Positions 1 to 6,565 of a stretch of DNA of 35,674 nt are shown here, piece after piece. Position 1 is the stretch's first letter; every line of letters starts with the position of its first letter. A program made the position numbers and the translations under genes. The notes under the pieces are model-generated. The model was not told the origin of the DNA and made no database searches. It saw only the letters and a program-made list of their open reading frames with translations. Source of the stretch: Streptococcus danieliae (lineage in GTDB: Bacteria > Bacillota > Bacilli > Lactobacillales > Streptococcaceae); assembly GCF_009767945.1 (NCBI RefSeq), contig NZ_WSRS01000008.1, forward strand, positions 1 to 35,674, in the 5' to 3' direction.

Positions 1-177
1 CCAGTCACTCCAGCTCAACCTGAAAAACCAGCAACTCCTGTTGCTCCAGCTAAAGAAGAGCCAGTGAAGACTCTTCCGAATACTGGTACAGCAGCGTCTG
101 GACTAGGATTAATGGGTCTTGTGAGTGGTCTGTTTGGACTTGGTACAGTTGGCAAACGCAAAAAAGATTCAGAATAA
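1..177 (+). CDS. C-terminal end of an LPXTG-type wall-anchored surface protein (partial)
   Basis: Frame 1 is open from the window edge and reads a proline, alanine and lysine-rich wall-spanning stretch, then LPNTG, a hydrophobic segment and a positively charged KRKKD tail before TAA at 175-177. This is the complete sortase A sorting signal, so the protein is covalently linked to peptidoglycan. The functional N-terminal part lies outside the window. Conjugative elements of streptococci often carry an antigen I/II-type adhesin of this kind, which could help mating-pair contact, but that is inference from context only. A strong terminator follows directly. Confidence 0.9.
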   Translation, partial: PVTPAQPEKPATPVAPAKEEPVKTLPNTGTAASGLGLMGLVSGLFGLGTVGKRKKDSE

Positions 178-188
178 CTAGCAGCTAT

Positions 189-216
189 GAGAGGGTTCGC
201 CCTCTCTTTTTCTTTG
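189..216 (+). terminator. Rho-independent terminator after the surface protein gene
   Basis: A perfect 7-bp stem GAGAGGG/CCCTCTC (189-195 with 200-206) closes a TTCG tetraloop and is followed by a T-rich run. It lies 12 bases after the stop codon, so it ends the surface protein transcript. Confidence 0.9.
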
Positions 217-244
217 TAATCGTGAGGGAGTAGTAGGGATATTT

Positions 245-544
245 ATGAGCATGAGTAATGTGAAAGTCGGATTTAGAGAAGAATTATTGAACTTGATAAG
301 GCCTGCGGATTGGATCCGGTTGGGTTTGATTATCTACGAGTCTGAAGAAGAGGCTGCTTATCGGGAGACTGAATTTGTCAGTCTCATTGTGGTCTATAAG
401 GTTCAAGAAATGAATTATCAAGAATTTCAGATGATACTTCCCTACTTTTTTGTTGTAGATGGGGATGAGGCAGAACCTTTGAAAGTAAGAGAAGCAGAGT
501 TTCGAGCTTTTAAAGCTAATTTAAGGGCTTCTTTCAACCTTTAA
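245..544 (+). CDS. Small acidic protein of unknown function
   Basis: 99 residues, acidic, with no signal peptide or membrane segment. I do not recognise the family. A GGG-rich ribosome site lies 5-6 bases before ATG 245; a second ATG at 251 is an alternative start. It is the first of a run of short co-directional genes reaching 2811. No clear promoter is visible between the terminator at 189-216 and this gene, so the promoter of the run is not established. Confidence 0.7.
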   Translation: MSMSNVKVGFREELLNLIRPADWIRLGLIIYESEEEAAYRETEFVSLIVVYKVQEMNYQEFQMILPYFFVVDGDEAEPLKVREAEFRAFKANLRASFNL

Positions 545-601
545 TGCAGATACCGCTGCCGTATGAACTAGATAGAGATGAAGAGATTAGGAGGAGAGAT
601 G

Positions 602-1111
602 ATGGGAATAGATCTAGATGATTTATACAATCAACTGGTTGCTAGTGAGCCTATTGGATTTATCGATCCCTTTAATGATCTGGGGGAGTTTGATTATATC
701 CAGATGAAATTTATGGATCCGGCAAACAGCCTGGTTAATAAGTATTCAGGAAAGCCCTATAATGCCATGTGGATCCAAAAAATCGAGGAGATGAGACTTC
801 TATTTATTGCTTATCAAAAAGCCCTTCATAGCCATGATCAGAAGGTTAATTTTCAAAGACGGATTGTCTATGAGTCAAACGATCATTTAGATGCGATTGT
901 GCGTACCTACCTGGAGCTAGGATTTAATTTTAAAGAGATTGAATCCCGTGTATCTATTTCTTATAGGCAGCTGCGGCGAGGTTGGAAAAGAAGTGACTAT
1001 GTCAAAATGAGCCAACCAGAATTTTATTCAAAGATAGATTTGTCGCAAGGCCAATATATTCCTCATGACCGTATTCCTGAGTCTCTAGGGGCTCCTGAGA
1101 GGCTTTGTTAG
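602..1111 (+). CDS. Protein of unknown function with a possible helix-turn-helix
   Basis: About 169 residues. An AGGAGG at 589-594 gives 7-base spacing to ATG 602 and 4-base spacing to ATG 599, so I prefer 602. The in-frame ATG at 578 lies upstream of that ribosome site and is unlikely. Residues about 97-130 (LDAIVRTYLELGFNFKEI, then a stretch ending in RQLRRGW) look like a helix-turn-helix of the kind that recognises DNA after a short all-helical domain. It could be a small regulator of the element, but I have no family match and leave the function open. Confidence 0.7.
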   Translation: MGIDLDDLYNQLVASEPIGFIDPFNDLGEFDYIQMKFMDPANSLVNKYSGKPYNAMWIQKIEEMRLLFIAYQKALHSHDQKVNFQRRIVYESNDHLDAIVRTYLELGFNFKEIESRVSISYRQLRRGWKRSDYVKMSQPEFYSKIDLSQGQYIPHDRIPESLGAPERLC

Positions 1112-1218
1112 GACTATGTGGGTTTCTGTATTAGAAGAGTCTCAGGAGTGTTAGAGGGCTATTGTGAGCGATTTGTGATGTAGGTTTCAACAACTGAGTG
1201 GAAGGAGATGATTTTATT

Positions 1219-1434
1219 TTGAGGAAAGCAAAAGTTAAATATGTGATTTTTAGTTTTGAGATGGGAGATTATCTTTGTAACGAAGACAATCATATTCTTG
1301 TTTTTGACACCTTAGGATTGGCCTATCAGTATTTACAGCTGAGGCATCAAAAACCAGTTCCTGCTCACAGGACGAACAAACTCGTCAATCCAGATGTCTA
1401 TCAAGCACCGTTTAAATTATTGAAAGTTTGTTAG
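1219..1434 (+). CDS. Small protein of unknown function, probable TTG start
   Basis: 71 residues from TTG 1219. An AAGGAG at 1202-1207 lies about 11 bases before this TTG, while the alternative GTG at 1198 sits upstream of the ribosome site and has none of its own. The protein has mixed composition, no membrane segment and no recognisable motif. It ends at 1434 inside the ribosome site region of the next gene, which suggests translational coupling. Confidence 0.65.
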   Translation: MRKAKVKYVIFSFEMGDYLCNEDNHILVFDTLGLAYQYLQLRHQKPVPAHRTNKLVNPDVYQAPFKLLKVC

Positions 1435-1445
1435 GAGGGGTTATA

Positions 1446-1865
1446 TTGGAAGCTAAAGCGTTTAAAGTTATTCGAGGCTATTATTTGATTGCAGTTGGTC
1501 AAGAAGCCTTTGCTCATTATTTTAAAATACCTGAAGATCATGCGAATTTTGAGGGGATAGTTACTGGAGATATTGCCCTTACTTTTTATCAAAATGATGG
1601 GAATATAACGAGTATTCCTGCCTTAATTCGTATTGATGGGGTGATTGAAAGTCAGAAGATGGTCAAGGACTGTTTGCAGCGAGAGGCCAAAGATGGCTTC
1701 CCCATGTTGCCGATTGTGCATGTCTTAGAGAGAAGCCAATTTGATCCCTTGTTGTATCGACAGATGACAAATGAATTTCAGAACTTGAAGAAAGAGATGG
1801 AGCGGCTAGCTACAGCAAGATATGTACAGGGAACTATTTTTGATTATTTGGAGGAAGAAAAATAA
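1446..1865 (+). CDS. Protein of unknown function, probable TTG start
   Basis: 139 residues from TTG 1446, which is preceded at good distance by AGGAGGGG (about 1432-1439). The frame is open further back to a TTG at 1428, but that lies before the ribosome site. The sequence looks globular in its N-terminal two thirds and helical at the end (residues about 95-139, rich in K, E, L and Q). I do not recognise the family. It is packed between its neighbours and probably cotranscribed. Confidence 0.7.
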   Translation: MEAKAFKVIRGYYLIAVGQEAFAHYFKIPEDHANFEGIVTGDIALTFYQNDGNITSIPALIRIDGVIESQKMVKDCLQREAKDGFPMLPIVHVLERSQFDPLLYRQMTNEFQNLKKEMERLATARYVQGTIFDYLEEEK

Positions 1866-1867
1866 GT

Positions 1868-2341
1868 ATGAAATTTTTATTGACTGTGTTCCAGTTTTGG
1901 AAAATGCTTTTGGCAGGATTCATTGTGGTTCTACTTCTTAGTTTAGCGGGTGTTGGCTTGATTTCTCTACTGGAAAAGCACTATGTTAGGGATTACGATC
2001 AACATTTGACTCAAGAAGTTTATGTGGATGTTGTTGAAAATGAGAATGTGAATCTGGTTTTTTATAAGCGGACTTGTCCTTATTGTAAAGCAGGCAAACA
2101 GGACATTATAGAAGCAGCAAGGGACAGTGATATTTCGACATTTTATATCAATGTTGATACAGAAGATGGGCAGTCCCTAGTTCAAAAATACAAGGTAGAA
2201 AGAGCTGCTACTATTGTGCAAATTCGAGGTGGTAAAGTGAAGTTATTTGATTATGCTGCTGAGGATAGAAAGGGAAATATTAAGGCTGACAAGGCAGCTA
2301 TTCAGGAGGCTTTAAATGACTCGAAAAATGAAGATCAGTAA
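1868..2341 (+). CDS. Membrane-anchored thioredoxin-like protein (CPYC)
   Basis: 157 residues. An N-terminal membrane segment (residues about 12-34) is followed by an outside-facing thioredoxin-like domain with C70-P-Y-C73 after a VNLVFYKRT strand, the usual place for the redox-active cysteines. The family's cis-proline loop (TPT) reads A113-A114-T115 here, so the conserved proline is missing. Membrane-tethered thioredoxins in conjugative elements are thought to oxidise or reduce cysteines of exported proteins outside the cell; substrates here are unknown. The ribosome site is GGAGGAAG, 10-12 bases before ATG. The 3' end overlaps the next gene by 26 bases. Confidence 0.82.
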   Translation: MKFLLTVFQFWKMLLAGFIVVLLLSLAGVGLISLLEKHYVRDYDQHLTQEVYVDVVENENVNLVFYKRTCPYCKAGKQDIIEAARDSDISTFYINVDTEDGQSLVQKYKVERAATIVQIRGGKVKLFDYAAEDRKGNIKADKAAIQEALNDSKNEDQ

Positions 2342-2546
2342 GTGGGCTGAAACTGCTTTTCAGTTTGAAAATGAGTTGTGGAGGGTAAGGACACATGGAA
2401 ATATGGTTGTTTTAGGGAGATTACCTGATGGAATTTTTACCTTGCATCGATTCAATGATGAAGGTGGGCAACTAACTCATATTTCAGAAAGTGAAGCTTT
2501 GTGGTTAACACTTGAGCTTGTTCCAGAAAAGATGAATTGTATTTAG
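2316..2546 (+). CDS. Small protein of unknown function
   Basis: 76 residues. It begins inside the thioredoxin-like gene, with AGGAGG and a 6-base spacer before ATG 2316, so the 26-base overlap is real and implies translational coupling. The sequence looks like a compact beta-rich fold (WRVRTHGNMVVLGRLPDG), with no membrane segment. I do not recognise it. Confidence 0.72.
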   Translation: MTRKMKISKWAETAFQFENELWRVRTHGNMVVLGRLPDGIFTLHRFNDEGGQLTHISESEALWLTLELVPEKMNCI

Positions 2547-2559
2547 GAGGATTAAAGAA

Positions 2560-2811
2560 ATGGAACAAAAATATTATGCTGTGCTGATTCAAATTAATAT
2601 TGGAAAAAGTGTCTGGTTAGTTCCGCAAAAAAGAGGGGAAGTAGCTTGGTCAGATGAAATTAGCGGGACAAGAGTTTTTTCTAGTTATGAAGAGGCAAAG
2701 CAAACTGTTGAAACTCATTTCCAAGAAGATTTTGGCTTTATTGGTTCCTATAAAATTATTGAGTTTACTTATCAAGAATTGATGGATTTTGAAATATTAA
2801 CTGATGACTAA
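2560..2811 (+). CDS. Small protein of unknown function
   Basis: 83 residues, starting at ATG 2560 after AGGAGG with an 8-base spacer. It has a beta-alpha pattern (YYAVLIQINIGKSVWLVP, then FSSYEEAKQTVE), similar in style to the product at 4849-5175, which also has an FSS-x-x-x-AK motif after its first strands. The two may be distant relatives; this is a visual impression only. Its last 15 bases overlap the 3' end of the convergent minus-strand gene. Confidence 0.7.
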   Translation: MEQKYYAVLIQINIGKSVWLVPQKRGEVAWSDEISGTRVFSSYEEAKQTVETHFQEDFGFIGSYKIIEFTYQELMDFEILTDD

Positions 2812-3732
2812 GTAATCTAAAATCTCTTCATAACCTACATCGGGATTGATGTACTTATTGGTGCTGTGTTTACGAAACTTACCAAAGTAAAATAATTTAA
2901 TAGGCTGTTTGTCTTTTGCTGCTTTTTCCAGAGTTTTGAGTTTTCCCTTGACTCCATGATGGTCGGCGAGGCTCTTGTTGATCGTAATAGATGGATAATT
3001 AGTAACGCCATCTATCGTACATTTACTATTAAATTTAACTAGAAAATAGCTATTTTCAGGCTGAAGCTTGTTATCAAAATATTTTACTGTAGCAGTGTCG
3101 TAATAGATATGAACGTCCTCTAAGTTGATTCCTCTTTGGTCGACTTCTGCTAGATTGACAAAGTGTCTTTTCAGTTGAATTTCTTGCCTATTCTTGTTGT
3201 AAAAAGTGTATTTTTCTCCAGATTGATATTCTAAAAAATAGTGGACAAGGGCACTGAGTTGTTTTATATGGCTCCGAAAGGTTTTATCAATGTTAGAAGA
3301 TGAGTTGGATGACCGAGGTATAATTCCAGTGCTACTTGTTTTAGATGATTGAGTATTTTTATTCAGTTGTTTAGGATTAGCGATATTAGCTAGAGTCCCT
3401 TTAACAAGATTTAGATCTATAATGATTTTATTTTTCTCACGAGAAAAGCTTCCGTAATTTTTTGATCTTTCCTCTTGTTCTCTTTTCTGATAATGATCAA
3501 TTATACGTTGGCAATTGGAGTCATGTATCTGGTTACGTTCTCCAGGAGTAAAATAAGGCGTTTTTGTATAGTCTGGCTTATTGAAGTTCGCTAAGGTTAA
3601 TTTGAAGGAACAGTTTTCACCACATTGAAAATTTTTAGCATCAGTTAAAATCTGATTGCAAGAATAATCATGGGCTTTCTCAGCGGTTAAATCAGTTTCT
3701 AACTCAAGACTATAAGCAAATGGAAAACTCAT
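2797..3732 (-). CDS. Minus-strand orphan protein with a putative zinc-binding N-terminus
   Basis: 311 residues, the only convincing gene on the minus strand. The N-terminal 80 residues hold H21, C25, C37, C41, H70, C74 and H80. The layout C-x3-C, then a YFTPGE stretch and H-x3-C, resembles a metal-binding module. Residues about 120-150 are a serine/asparagine-rich linker. The C-terminal half is probably a globular alpha/beta domain (a YFLVKFNSKCT strand, an SITINKSL strand and a lysine-rich end). A GAGGGG ribosome site lies about 9 bases before the start. It is convergent with the 2560 gene and divergent from the 3806 gene, as expected of cargo rather than a transfer gene. Function unknown. 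Confidence 0.75.
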   Translation of the reverse strand: MSFPFAYSLELETDLTAEKAHDYSCNQILTDAKNFQCGENCSFKLTLANFNKPDYTKTPYFTPGERNQIHDSNCQRIIDHYQKREQEERSKNYGSFSREKNKIIIDLNLVKGTLANIANPKQLNKNTQSSKTSSTGIIPRSSNSSSNIDKTFRSHIKQLSALVHYFLEYQSGEKYTFYNKNRQEIQLKRHFVNLAEVDQRGINLEDVHIYYDTATVKYFDNKLQPENSYFLVKFNSKCTIDGVTNYPSITINKSLADHHGVKGKLKTLEKAAKDKQPIKLFYFGKFRKHSTNKYINPDVGYEEILDYLVIS

Positions 3733-3805
3733 AAATTTATACCCCTCAATGATAAATTATTATCTTTATTTTAACAGTTATTACCCTAGAAAGGACATGT
3801 CATTT

Positions 3806-4804
3806 ATGAAAGATTTATTACAAGAATGGGCTGGGAAAATTACTTCTAACCCTATTTTAATACCGTTTAAATGGATCAGAAACTGGATGGAGACAAATGT
3901 TATCAAGCGAAAGATATTCATTTTTTTGACCATGTTTTCGGTTTGGATCAGTCTTCTAATGGGAGCTATGTTGTCTCCTCAAAGACAAACGTTTACGGAA
4001 GAACAGTTGAAGACAAAGCATATATTTAGAAATGGGACAGGTGAGATTAAGCTGGTCAGCCAGGAATATTCACCGAAAACAGGAGTCATTGTTTTGCAGT
4101 TTGAAACTCGAGATTCTACGTCACCAATTGCTAGAGGCATCGATCCAAAACGTTTAAAATGGAACCTCTATGCTCAACAGAAATCTTCCAAAACAACCAT
4201 GGATGTGGTGCCAATTTTAGATAATAAAATCTCGGTTATTATTCGAGATGTTTCTAAAAATTTTGGAGCTTTTGCGATTGATGTGACCAATAATACCGTT
4301 TCTACTAACCTAGTTGATATTGAAATTTCTTCGTCTGATGAAGAAGTACGAGTCTTACAGAAAAATTCTGATGAAGATAAAGTCGTTCAATTTTATGTAA
4401 CGCCTCAAAATTCAGAACTAAAAACGAAAACAATAAAAGTTGTCTCTCGGGAAGAATTTACACTTCAGGAGATCAAAAGAGAGCGAGAATTTCAAAAGGG
4501 ACAGGAAGCCAAAATTAAAGCATCAATCAAACAATTACAGGCTTCTATTGAAGATGATGAATCTCGCAAAGATAGTCTTTCTTCTGAATCTAAGTATCTA
4601 GCAGGTGAAGATTTAGAAGACAACAGACGAGGTATTTTGTTGCTGGATAGTAACATCGAATCTAAAAATCAATCCATTCGAGTAGCGTCTGATAATATCG
4701 AAAAAATTAATCTCAAGTTGGAAACTTTGGATAGAAAACAACGAGATGTAGAAAATGGAACCTTTGAATTTTCAAGTCCAATTGAAACAGTCGAGATGGA
4801 ATGA
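3806..4804 (+). CDS. Membrane-anchored coiled-coil protein, probably part of the transfer system
   Basis: 332 residues from ATG 3806. An AAAGGA at 3790-3795 gives 10-base spacing to this ATG and only 1 base to ATG 3797; the frame is open back to 3749. One membrane segment (residues about 35-55) follows a short amphipathic N-terminus. The middle looks beta-rich (residues about 75-210). The last 110 residues are charged and strongly predicted to be coiled coil. This layout suits an envelope protein reaching outward or bridging components, but I cannot name a family. The thioredoxin-like protein nearby also faces outward. Confidence 0.75.
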   Translation: MKDLLQEWAGKITSNPILIPFKWIRNWMETNVIKRKIFIFLTMFSVWISLLMGAMLSPQRQTFTEEQLKTKHIFRNGTGEIKLVSQEYSPKTGVIVLQFETRDSTSPIARGIDPKRLKWNLYAQQKSSKTTMDVVPILDNKISVIIRDVSKNFGAFAIDVTNNTVSTNLVDIEISSSDEEVRVLQKNSDEDKVVQFYVTPQNSELKTKTIKVVSREEFTLQEIKREREFQKGQEAKIKASIKQLQASIEDDESRKDSLSSESKYLAGEDLEDNRRGILLLDSNIESKNQSIRVASDNIEKINLKLETLDRKQRDVENGTFEFSSPIETVEME

Positions 4805-4848
4805 CGGAGAGTTGCTAGACGATTTTTAGTAATTATATGAGGAATAAA

Positions 4849-5175
4849 ATGAATGTTTACGTAGTAGAATATTCTACTTGTGTTGAAATAGACTATCCTC
4901 TATATTCTGGTAAAAGAGAGAGACAGAGTTGCACCGTTGGAGTATTTTCGTCACGTTTAAAAGCAAAAAGAGCTATAGTGACTTTCGTAGAAAGTTTTGG
5001 GATTTGTGATGTAATAAAGTTGTCCGATCTAGATTTAGAGAGTCTAGTTGTAGAAGATTACACTAAAACCATAGTAGTTCATAAGAAACAATTTCTAGAT
5101 CAAAATTCAGATGGAACAGTTAAGTCTTATAGACATGAAGCCATTAAAATAGCAAAGTACAAGTTAAATGAATAG
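4849..5175 (+). CDS. Small protein of unknown function
   Basis: 108 residues from ATG 4849, which has GAGGA with a 5-base spacer; ATG 4837 in the same frame overlaps the ribosome site. It has beta strands at the N-terminus (NVYVVEYSTCVEI), then FSSRLKAKRAI, similar in pattern to the 2560-2811 product. It has no membrane segment and no known motif. Confidence 0.68.
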   Translation: MNVYVVEYSTCVEIDYPLYSGKRERQSCTVGVFSSRLKAKRAIVTFVESFGICDVIKLSDLDLESLVVEDYTKTIVVHKKQFLDQNSDGTVKSYRHEAIKIAKYKLNE

Positions 5176-5219
5176 TATCAAATATCAAAGAAGGGGGTAT
5201 GGATTTATCCATGAGCTGT

Positions 5220-5255
5220 CCCTTTAAAATGAAAATTTTGATTATCTCTTATACT
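5220..5255 (+). promoter_or_regulatory. 21-bp-spaced promoter element, copy A
   Basis: CCC-TTTAAA at 5220-5228, a spacer of exactly 21 bp, and TATACT at 5250-5255. The hexamer 17 bp before the -10 box is not like TTGACA. It lies 30 bases before the 5285 gene. It is one of nine copies in the window. Confidence 0.7.
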
Positions 5256-5284
5256 AAACTAATCACAGAAAAGGAGGCCAACAA

Positions 5285-5572
5285 ATGGCAAAAAAAGGTT
5301 TGAAAAAAATTGAATTGAAGTTAGAAAAAGCACTAAAACAAGTTGCAGTTTTGGAAGAAGAAAAAAGGATTGCAGAGGAAACTATTCAAAGAGAAATTGG
5401 GAAAAATTATTTTAAAATTCAAAAGAAAAAGAATAAAGAACAGACCTATGATTCTGTTTTGGAGGATTTAAAATTGGAACTTGCTGTCTTAAAAGAAGAG
5501 GAAAAGAAGCAGCGTTTGGAGAAGAGAGATGAATCAGAAACGGAGAATTTTTCAGGTGAATTTCCACAATAA
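5285..5572 (+). CDS. Small charged coiled-coil protein
   Basis: 95 residues, starting at ATG 5285 after AAAGGAGG. It is almost wholly helical, very rich in lysine and glutamate with heptad-like leucines (KKIELKLEKALKQVAVLEEE), and so probably a coiled coil. It is transcribed alone from promoter copy A and ends 26 bases before the likely oriT. That position suggests an accessory of the DNA-processing complex, but the sequence gives no direct proof of DNA binding. Confidence 0.7.
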   Translation: MAKKGLKKIELKLEKALKQVAVLEEEKRIAEETIQREIGKNYFKIQKKKNKEQTYDSVLEDLKLELAVLKEEEKKQRLEKRDESETENFSGEFPQ

Positions 5573-5597
5573 GGACGCTTTTAGACACAGATAATAA

Positions 5598-5670
5598 GTG
5601 TGTTTCAGTGTGTTATCCGAGTGTGTTATTGTACACACTAGTGTGTTTGAGTGTGTTATGTGTGTGTGTT
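5598..5670 (+). repeat. Six GTGTGTT iterons in two blocks with 43-bp period
   Basis: The copies at 5598, 5608 and 5621 recur as 5641, 5651 and 5664. The two-site unit GTGTGTTTCAGTGTGTTA at 5598 recurs at 5641 with one change. A 14-bp palindrome ACACACTAGTGTGT (5633-5646) covers the junction of the blocks. The 10-bp step places sites on one face of the helix, as expected for dimeric ribbon-helix-helix proteins; two such genes lie just downstream. Confidence 0.8.
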
Positions 5671-5758
5671 TCAGTAGGCGAAGCCGAGAGAATTTGGGGA
5701 CACGGGAAACGTTGATACTATCAACTCCCCACGGTATGTGGGGACAGTTTCCCTTATG

Positions 5759-5794
5759 CTCTTTTCACTAGTTTGGGCTAGAAATTCCTATTAT
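5759..5794 (+). promoter_or_regulatory. 21-bp-spaced promoter element, copy H, for the DNA-processing operon
   Basis: CTC-TTTTCA at 5759-5767, a 21-bp spacer, and TATTAT at 5789-5794. It is read into the genes at 5878-10717. Two iteron copies (5803 and 5813) lie at and just after the expected transcription start, so a protein bound to oriT iterons could also repress this promoter. Confidence 0.62.
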
Positions 5795-5877
5795 GTATTT
5801 GTGTGTGTCTCAGTGTGTTTAAAAATGGGATAAATTTTGTTTCATTGTCCGAGAGTTTAAAGATAGGAGTGACTGAT

Positions 5878-6219
5878 ATGAAAAAGAATCAAACAGAAAT
5901 TAAGATTCGGGGATTAAGTAATCATGAAGTTGAGTATTTAAAATCTATGGCAGAACAGAAAAAATTTAAATCTTTCAATGAATTTCTCGTAGCCATGTGT
6001 CGTGAGAAAATTGAGTATGGATATTTTAATGGAGCTCAAAGTTTGTATTTATCACATTTAGAAAATATGAAGTTGGCTTCGGATCATATGCTCTCACAGC
6101 TACAAAAGCAAGATAAAATTTTGACAGACTTAGATGCAAAAATGAATGATTATGGTCAGCGTATTTCTCGCTGGTTGGAATATGAGGGTGAGGTAGAAAA
6201 TCATGACCAGGGAAATTAA
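5878..6219 (+). CDS. Ribbon-helix-helix-like relaxosome accessory protein 1
   Basis: 113 residues from ATG 5878, which follows an AGGAG-type site; the frame is open back to 5803 but lacks a ribosome site there. Residues about 5-45 (TEIKIRGLSNHEVEYLKSMA, then a helix with SFNEFLVAM) fit a ribbon-helix-helix fold: a short basic strand and two helices. A helical tail follows. Such dimers bind iterons at oriT and help the relaxase. It is a paralogue of the next product and overlaps it by 17 bases. It probably binds the GTGTGTT iterons and may regulate its own operon; that is inference. Confidence 0.78.
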   Translation: MKKNQTEIKIRGLSNHEVEYLKSMAEQKKFKSFNEFLVAMCREKIEYGYFNGAQSLYLSHLENMKLASDHMLSQLQKQDKILTDLDAKMNDYGQRISRWLEYEGEVENHDQGN

Positions 6220-6565
6220 AATTCGGAATATATCATCTGGTACCTTGGAACAGTTACGAGAGATTTCTACAAAATATAACTATCCAAGTTTTAATGAATT
6301 TATGTTGGCGCAGGTTCAAAACATTGCCGTGAATGATGGATTGAATCTTTATCAAAATCAATTTGCGGAATTGTTGGCAGAGATTAAGTCCCAACAAAAT
6401 GAGATTTTAGAAATGCTGGTGAGGCAAGAAATTTCTCTCACAGCTTTAAATGTGAAACAGGATGTAGTAGAGGAATTGACAGTTTCCTGGTTAGAATTTG
6501 TAGATGATGTGGAGGCACTTGGCGTTGAACGAAATGAAGGGAGGATAATTCATGAAGAAAAATAA
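6203..6565 (+). CDS. Ribbon-helix-helix-like relaxosome accessory protein 2
   Basis: 120 residues. It starts within the preceding gene. EIKIRNISSGTLEQLREIST and the following PSFNEFMLAQV match the strand and second helix of accessory protein 1 (both have KIR near the start and SFNEF at about residue 30-36), so the two arose by duplication. The rest is helical and acidic. The two could form heterodimers on oriT. The gene overlaps the next one by 14 bases, so the operon is translationally coupled. Confidence 0.75.
   Translation: MTREIKIRNISSGTLEQLREISTKYNYPSFNEFMLAQVQNIAVNDGLNLYQNQFAELLAEIKSQQNEILEMLVRQEISLTALNVKQDVVEELTVSWLEFVDDVEALGVERNEGRIIHEEK

Larger units (their letters stand above)
5598..5819 (+). 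other. Likely origin of transfer (oriT) with iterons and nested hairpins
   Basis: GTGTGTT occurs at 5598, 5608, 5621, 5641, 5651 and 5664. The spacings are 10 and 13, then again 10 and 13, so the block is repeated at a 43-bp period. GTGTGTC and GTGTGTT at 5803 and 5813 lie on the other side. Between them is a nested structure: outer arms GGGAAAC (5704-5710) and GTTTCCC (5747-5753) enclose hairpins GTTGAT/ATCAAC (5711-5725) and CCCCAC/GTGGGG (5727-5743), a possible three-way junction. GGGGACA is repeated at 5696 and 5740. The position just upstream of the relaxosome operon supports oriT. I cannot assign the nick site. Confidence 0.78.

Noticed and set aside
177-245. A copy of the 21-bp-spaced promoter before the 245 gene
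   Set aside because: CTCTTTTTCTTTG resembles the upstream half but belongs to the terminator tail, and no -10 box occurs at the right distance.
5598-5670. GTGTGT tract as simple low-complexity repeat
   Set aside because: The copies are not continuous; their 10/13/20/10/13-bp spacing repeats exactly and recurs at 5803-5819, so they are treated as iterons.
5598-5819. CRISPR-like array or plasmid replication iterons
   Set aside because: Spacers are 3-13 bp, far too short for CRISPR. No Rep gene is adjacent, while the relaxase operon is, so oriT is the better reading.
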